Shown here in pieces: positions 1 through 7,301 of a stretch of DNA of 10,244 bases. Both the position numbers and the translations under genes were made by a program. Positions within the stretch are counted from its first letter, which is position 1. Each line of letters opens with the position of its first letter. The DNA is from JACDDK01 sp035689095. Lineage in GTDB: Bacteria; Actinomycetota; Rubrobacteria; Rubrobacterales; Rubrobacteraceae. The notes below the pieces were generated by a model, which had not been told where the DNA came from, did not search any database, and saw only the letters and a list, made by a program, of their open reading frames with translations. Location of the stretch: positions 1 through 10,244 of the forward strand of contig DASSMB010000255.1 in assembly GCA_035689095.1 (NCBI GenBank), given 5' to 3'.

Positions 1-111
1 CTAATGGAGACGGTGCGCCGCTCCGGCATTCAGGTCGAGAACACCGTCTACCGGCAATCCGGGCTCGAAGACGTGTTCCTGCGGCTCACTGGAAGGAGCC
101 TGACCGACTGA
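1..111 (+). CDS. ABC-2 type exporter ATP-binding protein, C-terminal end (partial)
   Basis: Only the last 36 residues are in the window; the gene begins before position 1. The reading frame ends in LEDVFLRLTGRSLTD followed by TGA at 109-111. The string LEDVFL-x-LTGR is typical of the C-terminus of DrrA/NodI/CcmA-like ATPases that power ABC-2 exporters. The Walker A, signature and Walker B motifs lie outside the window, so ATPase function is inferred from this tail and from the permease that follows. The stop codon overlaps the permease start by one base (TGATG), an arrangement usual for translationally coupled subunits. The exported substrate cannot be told; drugs, lipids or polysaccharides are all possible for this family. 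Confidence 0.85.
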   Translation, partial: LMETVRRSGIQVENTVYRQSGLEDVFLRLTGRSLTD

Positions 112-911
112 TGAATAGCGCGATCAAGATTCCGTCGCCCCGCGGAGCGTTCCGGGTGTGGCAGCGCAACGCGACGATCTTCCGCAAGTACTGGAAGAGC
201 ATCATGTTCCCGAACTTCGTGGAGCCGCTGCTGTACCTGGCGGCGCTCGGCCTCGGGCTCGGCGCGTTTATCCAGCAGGGCGGCATCAACGGTCAGAGCT
301 ACGTGCAGTACATAGCTCCGGGGCTGCTCGCGAGCAACGCCATGTTCGCGGCCTCCTTCGAGAGCACCTTCAATACCTTCGTCAAGCTCAAGATAGACCG
401 CATCTACGACGCCATCATCACAACCCCGGTCAACGCCGAGGACGTGGTCGCCGGAGAATATCTGTGGGCCGGGACGAGGGCGGCGCTCTACGGGACGGGG
501 TTCCTCGCGATGATCACGGCGCTCGGCATCGCGTTCGGGGAGCCGCTGATCACCTCGGTATGGGCGGTCTTCATCCCGCCAATGCTGCTCGTGATCGGGA
601 TGATGTTCAGCGTCATGGGGACGTTGTTCACCAGCCTGATCAAACGCATAGACCTCTACGCCTACTATTTTACATTGGTCGTAACACCGCTGTTCCTGTT
701 CTCCGGGATCTTCTTCCCCGTCGAGAACTTCCCGCCGCCGGTGCCAACCATCGCATGGTTCACGCCGCTCTACCACGCGGTGAACGTCTGCCGGGACCTG
801 GCTACGGGACCATCGTCCGGCACGCTGGCGGACGTGGCCTGGATACTCGTCTTCACGGGCGCGCTGGCTTTGATCCCGGTCCAGATCATGCGCCGCCGGC
901 TCATCAGCTAG
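111..911 (+). CDS. ABC-2 type transporter permease (NodJ/DrrB-like)
   Basis: This 266-residue integral membrane protein is the membrane half of an ABC exporter, paired with the ATPase ending at 111. About six hydrophobic segments are visible, at roughly residues 35-54, 63-84, 115-142, 148-173, 186-206 and 243-261, which is the usual ABC-2 permease topology. YIAPGLLASNAM (about 67-78) and the FLFSGIFFPVENFP-like stretch (about 195-208) are characteristic of the NodJ-like branch, and the length is normal for the family. The N-terminus is basic (RVWQRN, RKYWK) and the protein ends in basic RRRLIS, consistent with cytoplasmic ends. The ATG overlaps the upstream stop by one base, with GGAAGGAG at 91-98, about 12 bases before it. 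Substrate is unknown; the NodJ likeness does not imply Nod-factor export here. Confidence 0.92.
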   Translation: MNSAIKIPSPRGAFRVWQRNATIFRKYWKSIMFPNFVEPLLYLAALGLGLGAFIQQGGINGQSYVQYIAPGLLASNAMFAASFESTFNTFVKLKIDRIYDAIITTPVNAEDVVAGEYLWAGTRAALYGTGFLAMITALGIAFGEPLITSVWAVFIPPMLLVIGMMFSVMGTLFTSLIKRIDLYAYYFTLVVTPLFLFSGIFFPVENFPPPVPTIAWFTPLYHAVNVCRDLATGPSSGTLADVAWILVFTGALALIPVQIMRRRLIS

Positions 912-937
912 GCTAGTTGCTCGGGGGGTCTGGTACG

Positions 938-1564
938 ATGACATCCGAGATGGCCGAACAGTTCACCATACGCCGCGCCGAGCCGGACGACGACCCACTG
1001 ATCGCCGCGCTTGTCGTGGAGGGGTTCCTGGACAAGTTCCGGCCCGTGTTCGGCCGGCGCATGGACCACTCGGTCAAGATCATGCAGAGGTGGGTCGGAC
1101 TGGAGCACACCTCCGGCGGCGTAGAGTCTCTCGTAGTTGACTGGGCGGCGGAGATCGTCGGCAGCGTCGGCGTCCGCACTACGGAGTCGCGGGAGGACGT
1201 GCTGGCCCGCGGCCTGTGGCGAACCCTCACGCGCAACCTCGGCCTGACCCGCGCCCTGTGGGCGACGACCCTGCTCTCCTACCCTCGATACACCTGGACC
1301 TCATCCGAGGCTTACGTGGAGCGGCTAGTCGTGGCTCCCGAGTTCCGCAAGAAGGGGGTGGCCCGCGGGCTCCTGCACGCCGCCGAGGACCTGGCGCGTG
1401 AGTCCGGCAAGGAGACCATAGGGCTCCACGTCAGCGGCCAGAACATCCCCGCGCTCAAGCTGTACGAAGACGAGGGGTACGAGGAAGTCTCCCGCCAACG
1501 CTCGCTGATCACCGGTTACTTTATCGGTATCCGCGACTGGCTGTATCTAAGGAAAGATCTCTGA
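938..1564 (+). CDS. GNAT family N-acetyltransferase
   Basis: A 208-residue protein predicted to move an acetyl group from acetyl-CoA to an amine. The acetyl-CoA binding motif A is VERLVVAPEFRKKGVARGLL (about 128-147), containing the R-x-x-G-x-A pyrophosphate loop. Motif B is NIPALKLYEDEGYEEV (about 169-184). The N-terminal half (FTIRRAEPDDDPLIAALV) is the usual GNAT opening, but about residues 85-125 form a longer, less recognisable insert before motif A. I chose the ATG at 938, preceded by a G-run at 923-928. A TTG at 917 and an ATG at 950 (MAEQFTIRR) are alternatives. It lies 26 bases after the permease stop with no visible terminator, so co-transcription is likely. Substrate is unknown; self-protection or modification of an exported compound is possible, but a chance neighbour is equally likely. 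Confidence 0.88.
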   Translation: MTSEMAEQFTIRRAEPDDDPLIAALVVEGFLDKFRPVFGRRMDHSVKIMQRWVGLEHTSGGVESLVVDWAAEIVGSVGVRTTESREDVLARGLWRTLTRNLGLTRALWATTLLSYPRYTWTSSEAYVERLVVAPEFRKKGVARGLLHAAEDLARESGKETIGLHVSGQNIPALKLYEDEGYEEVSRQRSLITGYFIGIRDWLYLRKDL

Positions 1565-1603
1565 GCGGAGCAAACGTTCCGCCCGGCTGATACGCCTGGC
1601 TAC

Positions 1604-3139
1604 CTAACGCTCGGGCGGGGTCTCCGGGTCTGCGAAATCCCCTTCGTCCTCTCGCGACCGTTCGCGCGAGCGGTCGCGGGCGCGCGGTTCGCGGCGCGAG
1701 GAGGGCCAGCTAAACAGGTCTTCTGGAACCTCCGGGATCTCACCTTTCCCGGTGCCCTGGTTCCTGGTGCGCGGTTCGCGATCGAAGATGTCCCGGTAAT
1801 CGTCGCGTGGCTGTGAATTCCCATCGACCCCGTTGCCGAAGCTCATCGCCGACGCGTCTCGCTCCGCTTCGCGCCCTGCTTCGCGCCCTGCTTCGCTCTG
1901 GCTCGCCGAGTAACTCCCGCCCCGCTTGCGGTGGATGGTGGGAGGCTCGGAACGGCGGTCATCGCCGCGTCCGGCAGTACTCTCATCCGAGACAGGCTCG
2001 GTTGGAATGGCGTCCGTATCGTCGCCGTACATCGCCTCCCCGCCAGGATGTGTCTCGCGGTCGAGGTCGTCCCGCGGCGGCAGCTCTATCTCTTCGTCGG
2101 CAGGCTCGTAGCCGGGCTCGTAGCCGGGCTCGCCGACCGGCTGCGCGTATTCCTCCTGTTCCTCGTCCGTTTCGAACGCCTCGTCCTCGGTGGCGCGCGT
2201 CTCTTCGACGTAGTCCAGGTAGCGAGCATCGCCAGTCAGGAAGGCAAGGACCTGCGCGTTGAACTCCGCGGTCCGCTCTATCATCGGCATGTGGCCGCAC
2301 TCGTCCATCAACACCACCTCGGCCTGCGGGAAGCTGCGCGCCCACACACCGACCGCCTGGGGATCAACTATCTGGTCCTCCTCGCCCGTTACGAGCAGCA
2401 CCGGGACCTTTATGATCCGGGCCTGCCGCGCGAGCCGGCCGCCGGCGATCTCGCGCCGCGTGATGTTGAGAGACTTGCTCGCCGCCGAGGGCGTGGACAT
2501 GGCCGCGTCCTCGACTGCGTCCTCGGTCAGGTCTTCTGGGTGAACGACGAACGGTTTGAGCCACATCCGGCGCACGCCGCGCACCAGCCGCCCGAGGGTG
2601 TAGAAGATCGGCCCGACCATCGGCAGCGTCGCGAGCCACAGAGGCGTCGGCAGGTCTATCTGCTCCTCGTTGGCCGGCGTCGAGACGAGAACGAGACGCC
2701 CGACGACGTCCGGGTGGTCCGCCGCGAGCTTCACGGCCATATTACCGCCGATGTCGTGGCCGATGACGCTGGTCCGGGTGAGCCCGAAGTGCGCGCAGAA
2801 GGCGTACAGGAGGCGGCTACCGTAACGGATGCCGTACCCGGAGAGCGGTTTGTCCGACTCCCCGAAGCCGCTGAGGTCGAGCGTATAGACCGTAAACCGC
2901 TGGGCGAGCCGTCCGGCGAGACCTTCCCAGACCCGCGAGGAAGAGAGCCAGCCGTGAACGAGCACTACAGGCGGCCCACCGCCAATTACGTTGTAGCGGA
3001 TCCAGTTGCCCTCCAGATCCAGGTACTCCGTATCGCGGGCGCTGTCCACCTCGTAGGCCGTGCGGCCCAGGGCGATGGACGCCGCCAGGACCAGCCCGAC
3101 GACGAGGAACACGACGACCAGAATCACAATCACGCTCAT
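1604..3139 (-). CDS. Membrane-anchored alpha/beta hydrolase with long charged C-terminal tail
   Basis: The protein has 511 residues in three parts. Residues 2-23 form one very hydrophobic helix with no basic residue before it. Residues about 38-303 are an alpha/beta-hydrolase domain: oxyanion HGW at 62-64, nucleophile elbow GHDIGG with Asp129, acid Asp255 in GEEDQIVD, and His283 in GHMPMIE. An Asp nucleophile is the mark of epoxide hydrolases and haloacid/haloalkane dehalogenases, so C-O or C-halogen cleavage is more likely than esterase activity; the substrate is unknown. Residues about 305-511 are low-complexity: first acidic (ATEDEAFETDEEQEE, with EPGY repeats), then mixed Arg/Glu/Asp (GREA and RSRE repeats), probably disordered. 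Family members normally end near residue 300. The ATG at 3139 has no Shine-Dalgarno sequence but follows TATCAT by 7 bases. The gene converges on the GNAT gene with a 39-base gap. Confidence 0.88.
   Translation of the reverse strand: MSVIVILVVVFLVVGLVLAASIALGRTAYEVDSARDTEYLDLEGNWIRYNVIGGGPPVVLVHGWLSSSRVWEGLAGRLAQRFTVYTLDLSGFGESDKPLSGYGIRYGSRLLYAFCAHFGLTRTSVIGHDIGGNMAVKLAADHPDVVGRLVLVSTPANEEQIDLPTPLWLATLPMVGPIFYTLGRLVRGVRRMWLKPFVVHPEDLTEDAVEDAAMSTPSAASKSLNITRREIAGGRLARQARIIKVPVLLVTGEEDQIVDPQAVGVWARSFPQAEVVLMDECGHMPMIERTAEFNAQVLAFLTGDARYLDYVEETRATEDEAFETDEEQEEYAQPVGEPGYEPGYEPADEEIELPPRDDLDRETHPGGEAMYGDDTDAIPTEPVSDESTAGRGDDRRSEPPTIHRKRGGSYSASQSEAGREAGREAERDASAMSFGNGVDGNSQPRDDYRDIFDREPRTRNQGTGKGEIPEVPEDLFSWPSSRREPRARDRSRERSREDEGDFADPETPPER
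1653..1678. repeat. 8-bp inverted repeat near the 3' end of the hydrolase gene
   Basis: CGCGACCG (1653-1660) and CGGTCGCG (1671-1678) are perfect arms around a 10-base loop that itself contains the palindrome CGCGCG. It lies inside the coding region for the Arg/Ser/Glu repeats, about 50 bases before the stop. There is no T-run; it could stabilise an mRNA 3' end or simply reflect Arg codons. Confidence 0.4.
1866..1896. repeat. 12-bp in-frame tandem repeat in the hydrolase tail (about 2.6 copies)
   Basis: The unit GCTTCGCGCCCT occurs at 1866-1877 and 1878-1889, followed by seven matching bases. It is in frame on the minus strand and encodes repeated G-R-E-A residues. The 12-bp period leaves the frame intact, so copy number could change without breaking the gene. 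Confidence 0.7.
2103..2132. repeat. 12-bp in-frame tandem repeat in the hydrolase tail (2.5 copies)
   Basis: The unit GGCTCGTAGCCG occurs at 2103-2114 and 2115-2126, followed by six matching bases. On the minus strand it encodes repeated E-P-G-Y residues in the acidic part of the tail. Confidence 0.7.
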
Positions 3140-3146
3140 GCCCGCA

Positions 3147-3152
3147 ATGATA
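3147..3152 (-). promoter_or_regulatory. -10-like hexamer TATCAT, possible leaderless start of the hydrolase gene
   Basis: On the minus strand TATCAT is followed by 7 bases and then the ATG at 3139. A transcript starting at the usual distance from this -10 would begin at or next to the A of the start codon. No Shine-Dalgarno sequence is present and no convincing -35 hexamer is visible. The rest of the 130-base gap 3140-3269 shows nothing else I can support. Confidence 0.4.
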
Positions 3153-3269
3153 ACCCACTACCGCTCGCGGGACACGCGGCGCCAGTTCGCCAATCCCTCC
3201 GGCTGCGGCGAGCCTTACCCTACCTTGTTCGGTCAGAAATACAGCGCCAGCGTAAGCTGTCTAGCCTCT

Positions 3270-3491
3270 CTAGGAGCCCCAGCGGCTGCCCACCACGCGC
3301 CGGATTATGAACGAGGCTATAACCGTCGAGACGAGCGAGAACGCCGCCTTGAGGAGAGCCTCCTTCACATCGTCGCGCACGCCCCGGACCTCGGGCTCCT
3401 TGATGAACTTGTCGGCGAGCCTTCCGGCCAACACATAGGCGATGCCGCTCGACAGTATCGTGATAACTCGCTTCTGAGTCTCGTCGTTCAT
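3270..3491 (-). CDS. Small hypothetical membrane protein (73 aa)
   Basis: I do not recognise a named family. The protein has two moderately to strongly hydrophobic stretches, about residues 9-28 (VITILSSGIAYVLAG) and 46-63 (LLKAAFSLVSTVIASFII), joined by a highly charged loop (KEPEVRGVRDDVKEA). It ends in a basic tail (IIRRVVGSRWGS). This suggests a two-helix membrane hairpin with a short charged hinge. The ATG at 3491 is well supported by GGGAGG six bases upstream (3498-3503). A candidate promoter, GTTACA-N16-TAGAAT, lies 60-90 bases upstream and is preceded by a tandem 13-bp repeat. No function can be assigned. A clean Shine-Dalgarno, sensible composition and its own promoter make it a credible gene despite its size. 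Confidence 0.75.
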   Translation of the reverse strand: MNDETQKRVITILSSGIAYVLAGRLADKFIKEPEVRGVRDDVKEALLKAAFSLVSTVIASFIIRRVVGSRWGS

Positions 3492-3551
3492 GGATGTCCT
3501 CCCTGCTATCGGCCATCTTGACGGACCGTTATACTCTCGCGGCCCTTGCGG

Positions 3552-3579
3552 ATTCTACCCGCTCGGCGGCCCATGTAAC
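3552..3579 (-). promoter_or_regulatory. Candidate promoter GTTACA-N16-TAGAAT for the 73-aa membrane protein
   Basis: On the minus strand GTTACA (3579-3574) is followed 16 bases later by TAGAAT (3557-3552). These match the sigma-70 consensus in 4 of 6 and 5 of 6 positions. Transcription would start near 3545, giving a leader of about 54 bases with GGGAGG just before the ATG. A second -10-like hexamer, TATAAC (3533-3528), lies further downstream. Confidence 0.4.
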
Positions 3580-3604
3580 GGAGCTATAACGCGGAGCTAT
3601 AACG
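3579..3604. repeat. Tandem 13-bp direct repeat, 2 perfect copies
   Basis: CGGAGCTATAACG occurs twice back to back (3579-3591 and 3592-3604), with no mismatch. Read on the minus strand the unit is CGTTATAGCTCCG and abuts the candidate -35 box of the downstream 73-aa gene. A shorter related string, CCGTTATA, lies on the plus strand at 3526-3533. Position and phasing suggest a regulator-binding site, but a simple slippage duplication would look the same. Confidence 0.6.
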
Positions 3605-3625
3605 GAAGGGTGCCGAACGCGAAGG

Positions 3626-3952
3626 CTAACAGACCTTCTCTGGCTGGCGGCTGTGGTCGTAGAGATAGCCGAGCTGCGTCCGCAGGACTGACCCCTCATA
3701 CGGCCCTCTGTAACATTCGATGCAGTGGAGCACCTCTTCAGGACGGCCGGGATGCAGATCGTACTCCATCATGAAATCCAGAAGCTCGCGGTATCCGTCT
3801 CCGACCTGATCCACGAACTCCGAAAAAGAGATGCGGCCCGAGATCAGCCGCTCACACGCTTCGCATGGTTCCAGGATCCCAATCCGCCGATTGGTGTGCC
3901 TTACGATGAGCCCAGGCGCAATGTCCTGGGTCTCTACTCCCTCCTTCGCCAC
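3626..3952 (-). CDS. Hypothetical protein with two CxxC motifs (108 aa)
   Basis: I do not recognise the family. Cys30-x2-Cys33 (CEAC) and Cys77-x2-Cys80 (CIEC, preceded by His76) could together hold a zinc ion or an iron-sulphur cluster; Cys108 is the last residue. The segment between the pairs looks helical (FSEFVDQVGDGYRELLDFMMEYD). No membrane segment or signal peptide is seen, so it is probably cytoplasmic. The start is GTG at 3952, with AAAGGGG about five bases before it. A good sigma-70-like promoter lies about 90 bases upstream, and its leader contains a 7-bp GC hairpin. The gene is divergent from the NDH-2-like gene at 4146 and shares its 193-base upstream region. Function is unknown; a small metal- or redox-sensing protein is one possibility. 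Confidence 0.72.
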   Translation of the reverse strand: MAKEGVETQDIAPGLIVRHTNRRIGILEPCEACERLISGRISFSEFVDQVGDGYRELLDFMMEYDLHPGRPEEVLHCIECYRGPYEGSVLRTQLGYLYDHSRQPEKVC

Positions 3953-4009
3953 TGCGGCCCCTTTCTAGCCTCGTGAGACGATTCCCAAATTGTCCTGTTA
4001 CCCCTAAGT

Positions 4010-4027
4010 CTCCGGCCACCGCCGGAG
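4010..4027. repeat. Inverted repeat in the leader of the CxxC protein gene
   Basis: CTCCGGC and GCCGGAG form a perfect 7-bp stem around the 4-base loop CACC. Neither side is followed by a T-run, so it is not a standard intrinsic terminator. It lies inside the predicted leader transcribed leftward from the promoter at 4039-4067. Confidence 0.5.
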
Positions 4028-4038
4028 GATGCCCGTAG

Positions 4039-4067
4039 AGTGTACGGACTTTTAGACATTTTGTAAA
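4039..4067 (-). promoter_or_regulatory. Candidate sigma-70 promoter TTTACA-N17-TACACT for the CxxC protein
   Basis: On the minus strand TTTACA (4067-4062) and TACACT (4044-4039) are separated by exactly 17 bases, with 5 of 6 and 4 of 6 consensus matches. The predicted start near 4032 gives a leader of about 80 bases to the GTG at 3952. No other gene lies on this strand in between. Confidence 0.5.
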
Positions 4068-4098
4068 GCCTCGCGCTAAAGAAGTTTCGCCACCCCGA

Positions 4099-4104
4099 TA
4101 TACT
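4099..4104 (+). promoter_or_regulatory. -10-like TATACT upstream of the NDH-2-like gene
   Basis: TATACT matches the -10 consensus in 5 of 6 positions and would place the transcript start about 35 bases before the ATG at 4146. No clear -35 is found 17 bases upstream. A weaker alternative is TAGACA (4053-4058) with TAAAGA (4077-4082). AAGGAG at 4131-4136, nine bases before the ATG, is a strong ribosome binding site. Confidence 0.35.
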
Positions 4105-4145
4105 CGCAGAAGCGAACGCAAAACGGTCCAAAGGAGCTCCCTCCG

Positions 4146-5438
4146 ATGCGCGAACAGACTACCCGCAGGCTGCGGGAAGCGGGAGACGGAACGCCACGCT
4201 CGGCGACCCTCGTAGTAGTTGGCGCCGGGCTTGCGGGGGCGGCCCTGATACGTAACCTCCCGTCCTCTCTACGGCGGCCGGGCGCGACGCTCCTGATCGA
4301 TAAGAACGACTGCTACACGTTCGCTCCTCTCCTCCACGAGGTCGCTGTCGGACGCATCCACCCGGATAGCGTCCTGTCCGAAATACCAGCGCTGTCCCGG
4401 AACCGCTGCGGCTTCCTGCATGCCGGGGTAACAAGTCTCTCACCAGAGACCCGGACCCTGCACACGTCCTCCGGCCCGGTCAGCTACGAGTATTTGGTCC
4501 TCGCCACGGGGAGCGCCGCCGCCAGTCCTCCCGAGGGTCTCGTGCCGCATCTTCAAAGCTTCCACACCCTCGACGATGCGCTGCGCTTGCGGAATGTTCT
4601 CAACGACGCGTGGTGGACCGCCGTCGAGCCCAGCAACCGGCAAGACTTCCCCGGCGCGCTAACGGTAGTCATCGTCGGGGGCGGCGCCACGGGCGTCGAG
4701 TTGTCCGCGGAGATAGCCGCGCTCTTCGGTTACCTCCGGCGGCGCTCGCGGAGATCTTCCTTGACGCCGAGGATCGTTCTGGTCGAGGCGACAGACCGCC
4801 TGATGGGATGGCTAAATCCCTACTTCCACGACGCCGCCATGAAGCATCTCTCCCGGCTCGGCGTCGAGGTACGGCTCGGCACGTTCGTCGAGGAGGCGAA
4901 CCCGGATGGCGTCCGGGCCGGCGAGGAGTGGATACCAGCCGCAATGCGGCTCTGGACCGCGGGCATCGAAGCCGCGGGCCCGGCCGCGCGCTCCGGTATG
5001 GAGAGCGATGAGTCTGGAAGAGTGCGGGTAGACGAGCACCTAACCGTGCTGGATCACCCGGAGGTCTATATCCTCGGTGATGCCGGGATATACGCGGACC
5101 CGCGGCTGGGCCCCCTGCCTCCGACGGGCTCCCTGGCGGTTCAGCAGGGACCGTGGACGGCTCGCGACCTCGGCCGAAGGCTGCACGGCTCCAAAAGGCG
5201 CCCACCGTTCCGCTTCTCCGACCGGGGATACGCGGTCAGTCTCGGGCCGGAGAACGCGATCGCCGAGGTGCTGGGAACCAGGATCCAGGGTCCCGCCGCC
5301 CAGGCGCTGTACCGGGGCGTGCTCTTGTATTTCCTCAAGAATAGCCGCGACCGCGTGCTCACGGGCGCGGACTGGGCGATGGAGCGGACCATCGGGCGTC
5401 TCGGCTTCGAGAGGCCGCGCGAACGGACAGAATCCTAG
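4146..5438 (+). CDS. Type II NADH dehydrogenase-like FAD-dependent oxidoreductase
   Basis: A 430-residue flavoprotein of the NDH-2 family, which passes electrons from NADH to quinone at the membrane face without pumping protons. The first dinucleotide fold, TLVVVGAGLAGAAL (21-34), binds FAD, followed by the NDH-2-like CYTFAPLLHEVAVG (56-69) and the ATG loop YLVLATGS (116-123). The second fold, VVIVGGGATGVELSAEI (174-190), ends its second strand with Glu214 (VEATDRLM), favouring NADH over NADPH. The FAD-contacting VYILGDAG (307-314) is followed by AVQQG (331-335), matching the QQG quinone-site motif. Length is normal. No transmembrane helix is seen; the C-terminal part (YFLKNSRDRVLTGADWAMERTIGRL) could be an amphipathic membrane-attachment helix. 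The ATG follows AAGGAG. Other members of the family use sulphide or other donors, so the exact substrate pair is not proven. Confidence 0.9.
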   Translation: MREQTTRRLREAGDGTPRSATLVVVGAGLAGAALIRNLPSSLRRPGATLLIDKNDCYTFAPLLHEVAVGRIHPDSVLSEIPALSRNRCGFLHAGVTSLSPETRTLHTSSGPVSYEYLVLATGSAAASPPEGLVPHLQSFHTLDDALRLRNVLNDAWWTAVEPSNRQDFPGALTVVIVGGGATGVELSAEIAALFGYLRRRSRRSSLTPRIVLVEATDRLMGWLNPYFHDAAMKHLSRLGVEVRLGTFVEEANPDGVRAGEEWIPAAMRLWTAGIEAAGPAARSGMESDESGRVRVDEHLTVLDHPEVYILGDAGIYADPRLGPLPPTGSLAVQQGPWTARDLGRRLHGSKRRPPFRFSDRGYAVSLGPENAIAEVLGTRIQGPAAQALYRGVLLYFLKNSRDRVLTGADWAMERTIGRLGFERPRERTES

Positions 5439-5701
5439 ACCCGCGCCCTCTCCAGGTGCCGCTCGACTATTCCGGGCACCTCGCTTGCCGCCACGCGGGT
5501 GTACCAGACGTCATCCGGGTAGACGAAAACCACCGGCCCTTCTTCGTGGCGCCGGGTACACACGTTGCGCAGTACGGCGGACGAGGAGAGCCCGCGCCGC
5601 TCGACCTCGGCCCGGAACCTCTCCAGCAGTTCGTTACCGCCCTTCTCACCGCACCGGCCTTCGCCCGGCGTGGCGCAGACGAATATCTGGGACGGGGTCA
5701 T
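5435..5701 (-). CDS. Thioredoxin-like [2Fe-2S] ferredoxin with His at the fourth ligand position
   Basis: An 88-residue protein of the thioredoxin-like [2Fe-2S] ferredoxin family, related to NuoE, which carries single electrons in the cytoplasm. It shows IFVCATPGEGRCGEKGG at the start, GPVVFVYPDDVWYTRV (55-70) in the middle, and VPGIVERHLERARV at the end, all close to the family pattern. Cluster ligands in this family are four cysteines, the last pair spaced C-x3-C. Here Cys9, Cys17 and Cys48 are present, but residue 52 is His (CTRRHEEGP). The change from a Cys codon to CAC needs at least two base changes, so one read error does not explain it. The ATG at 5701 has no clear Shine-Dalgarno and follows TAAAAT by six bases. 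Its stop overlaps that of the NDH-2-like gene on the other strand. It may be co-transcribed with malic enzyme, 65 bases upstream. Confidence 0.85.
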   Translation of the reverse strand: MTPSQIFVCATPGEGRCGEKGGNELLERFRAEVERRGLSSSAVLRNVCTRRHEEGPVVFVYPDDVWYTRVAASEVPGIVERHLERARV

Positions 5702-5707
5702 ACTCGT

Positions 5708-5713
5708 ATTTTA
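5708..5713 (-). promoter_or_regulatory. -10-like TAAAAT, possible leaderless start of the ferredoxin gene
   Basis: On the minus strand TAAAAT is followed by exactly six bases and the ATG at 5701, so the expected transcript start coincides with the start codon. There is no Shine-Dalgarno sequence and no clear -35. Read-through from the malic enzyme gene is an alternative source of transcript. Confidence 0.4.
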
Positions 5714-5766
5714 TTCCACGCCGGCAGCGACGGCCTCTCCAGAGATCGCGCCTCGCCTAAGCTCGC

Positions 5767-7212
<1,446 letters not shown>

Positions 7213-7263
7213 ACTGTTTCTCTCTCCCTCTCTGGAGCCTGCCCCACAAACTCGTTGAGAGAG

Positions 7264-7292
7264 ATTCTATTGCAGCCTCCAGTCCGGGTAAA
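7264..7292 (-). promoter_or_regulatory. Candidate sigma-70 promoter TTTACC-N17-TAGAAT for malic enzyme
   Basis: On the minus strand TTTACC (7292-7287) and TAGAAT (7269-7264) are separated by 17 bases, matching consensus in 4 of 6 and 5 of 6 positions. It lies just after the stop of the preceding gene (7302). The predicted leader is about 45 bases, ending in a 17-base pure purine run (7233-7217) that contains the GGGAG ribosome binding site. A short CTCC (minus strand, 7237-7234) could pair with that GGAG, but the stem is only 4 bp. Confidence 0.5.
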
Positions 7293-7301
7293 CTCGGGCC
7301 G

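Noticed and set aside
917..940. TTG at 917 as start of the acetyltransferase
   Set aside because: It sits before the G-run that probably serves as the ribosome site; the ATG at 938 fits better, although ATG 950 remains possible.
48..944. 298-codon open frame on the minus strand
   Set aside because: Antisense to the ABC permease, with an Arg/Asp/Glu-rich composition typical of a GC-rich shadow frame.
1565..1618. Terminator between the converging acetyltransferase and hydrolase genes
   Set aside because: GCGGA/TCCGC has a 5-bp stem, and CCGCCCG/CGGGCGG has a loop of 26 bases and enters the coding end; neither has a T-run.
3241..3260. ACAGC/GCTGT inverted repeat as terminator of the 73-aa gene
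   Set aside because: Only a 5-bp stem with a 10-base loop and a poor T-run on the minus strand; too weak to call.
1931..3310. 459-codon open frame on the plus strand
   Set aside because: It lies antisense to the hydrolase gene. The translation is Arg/Pro-rich without any family motif, while the minus strand has complete catalytic motifs.
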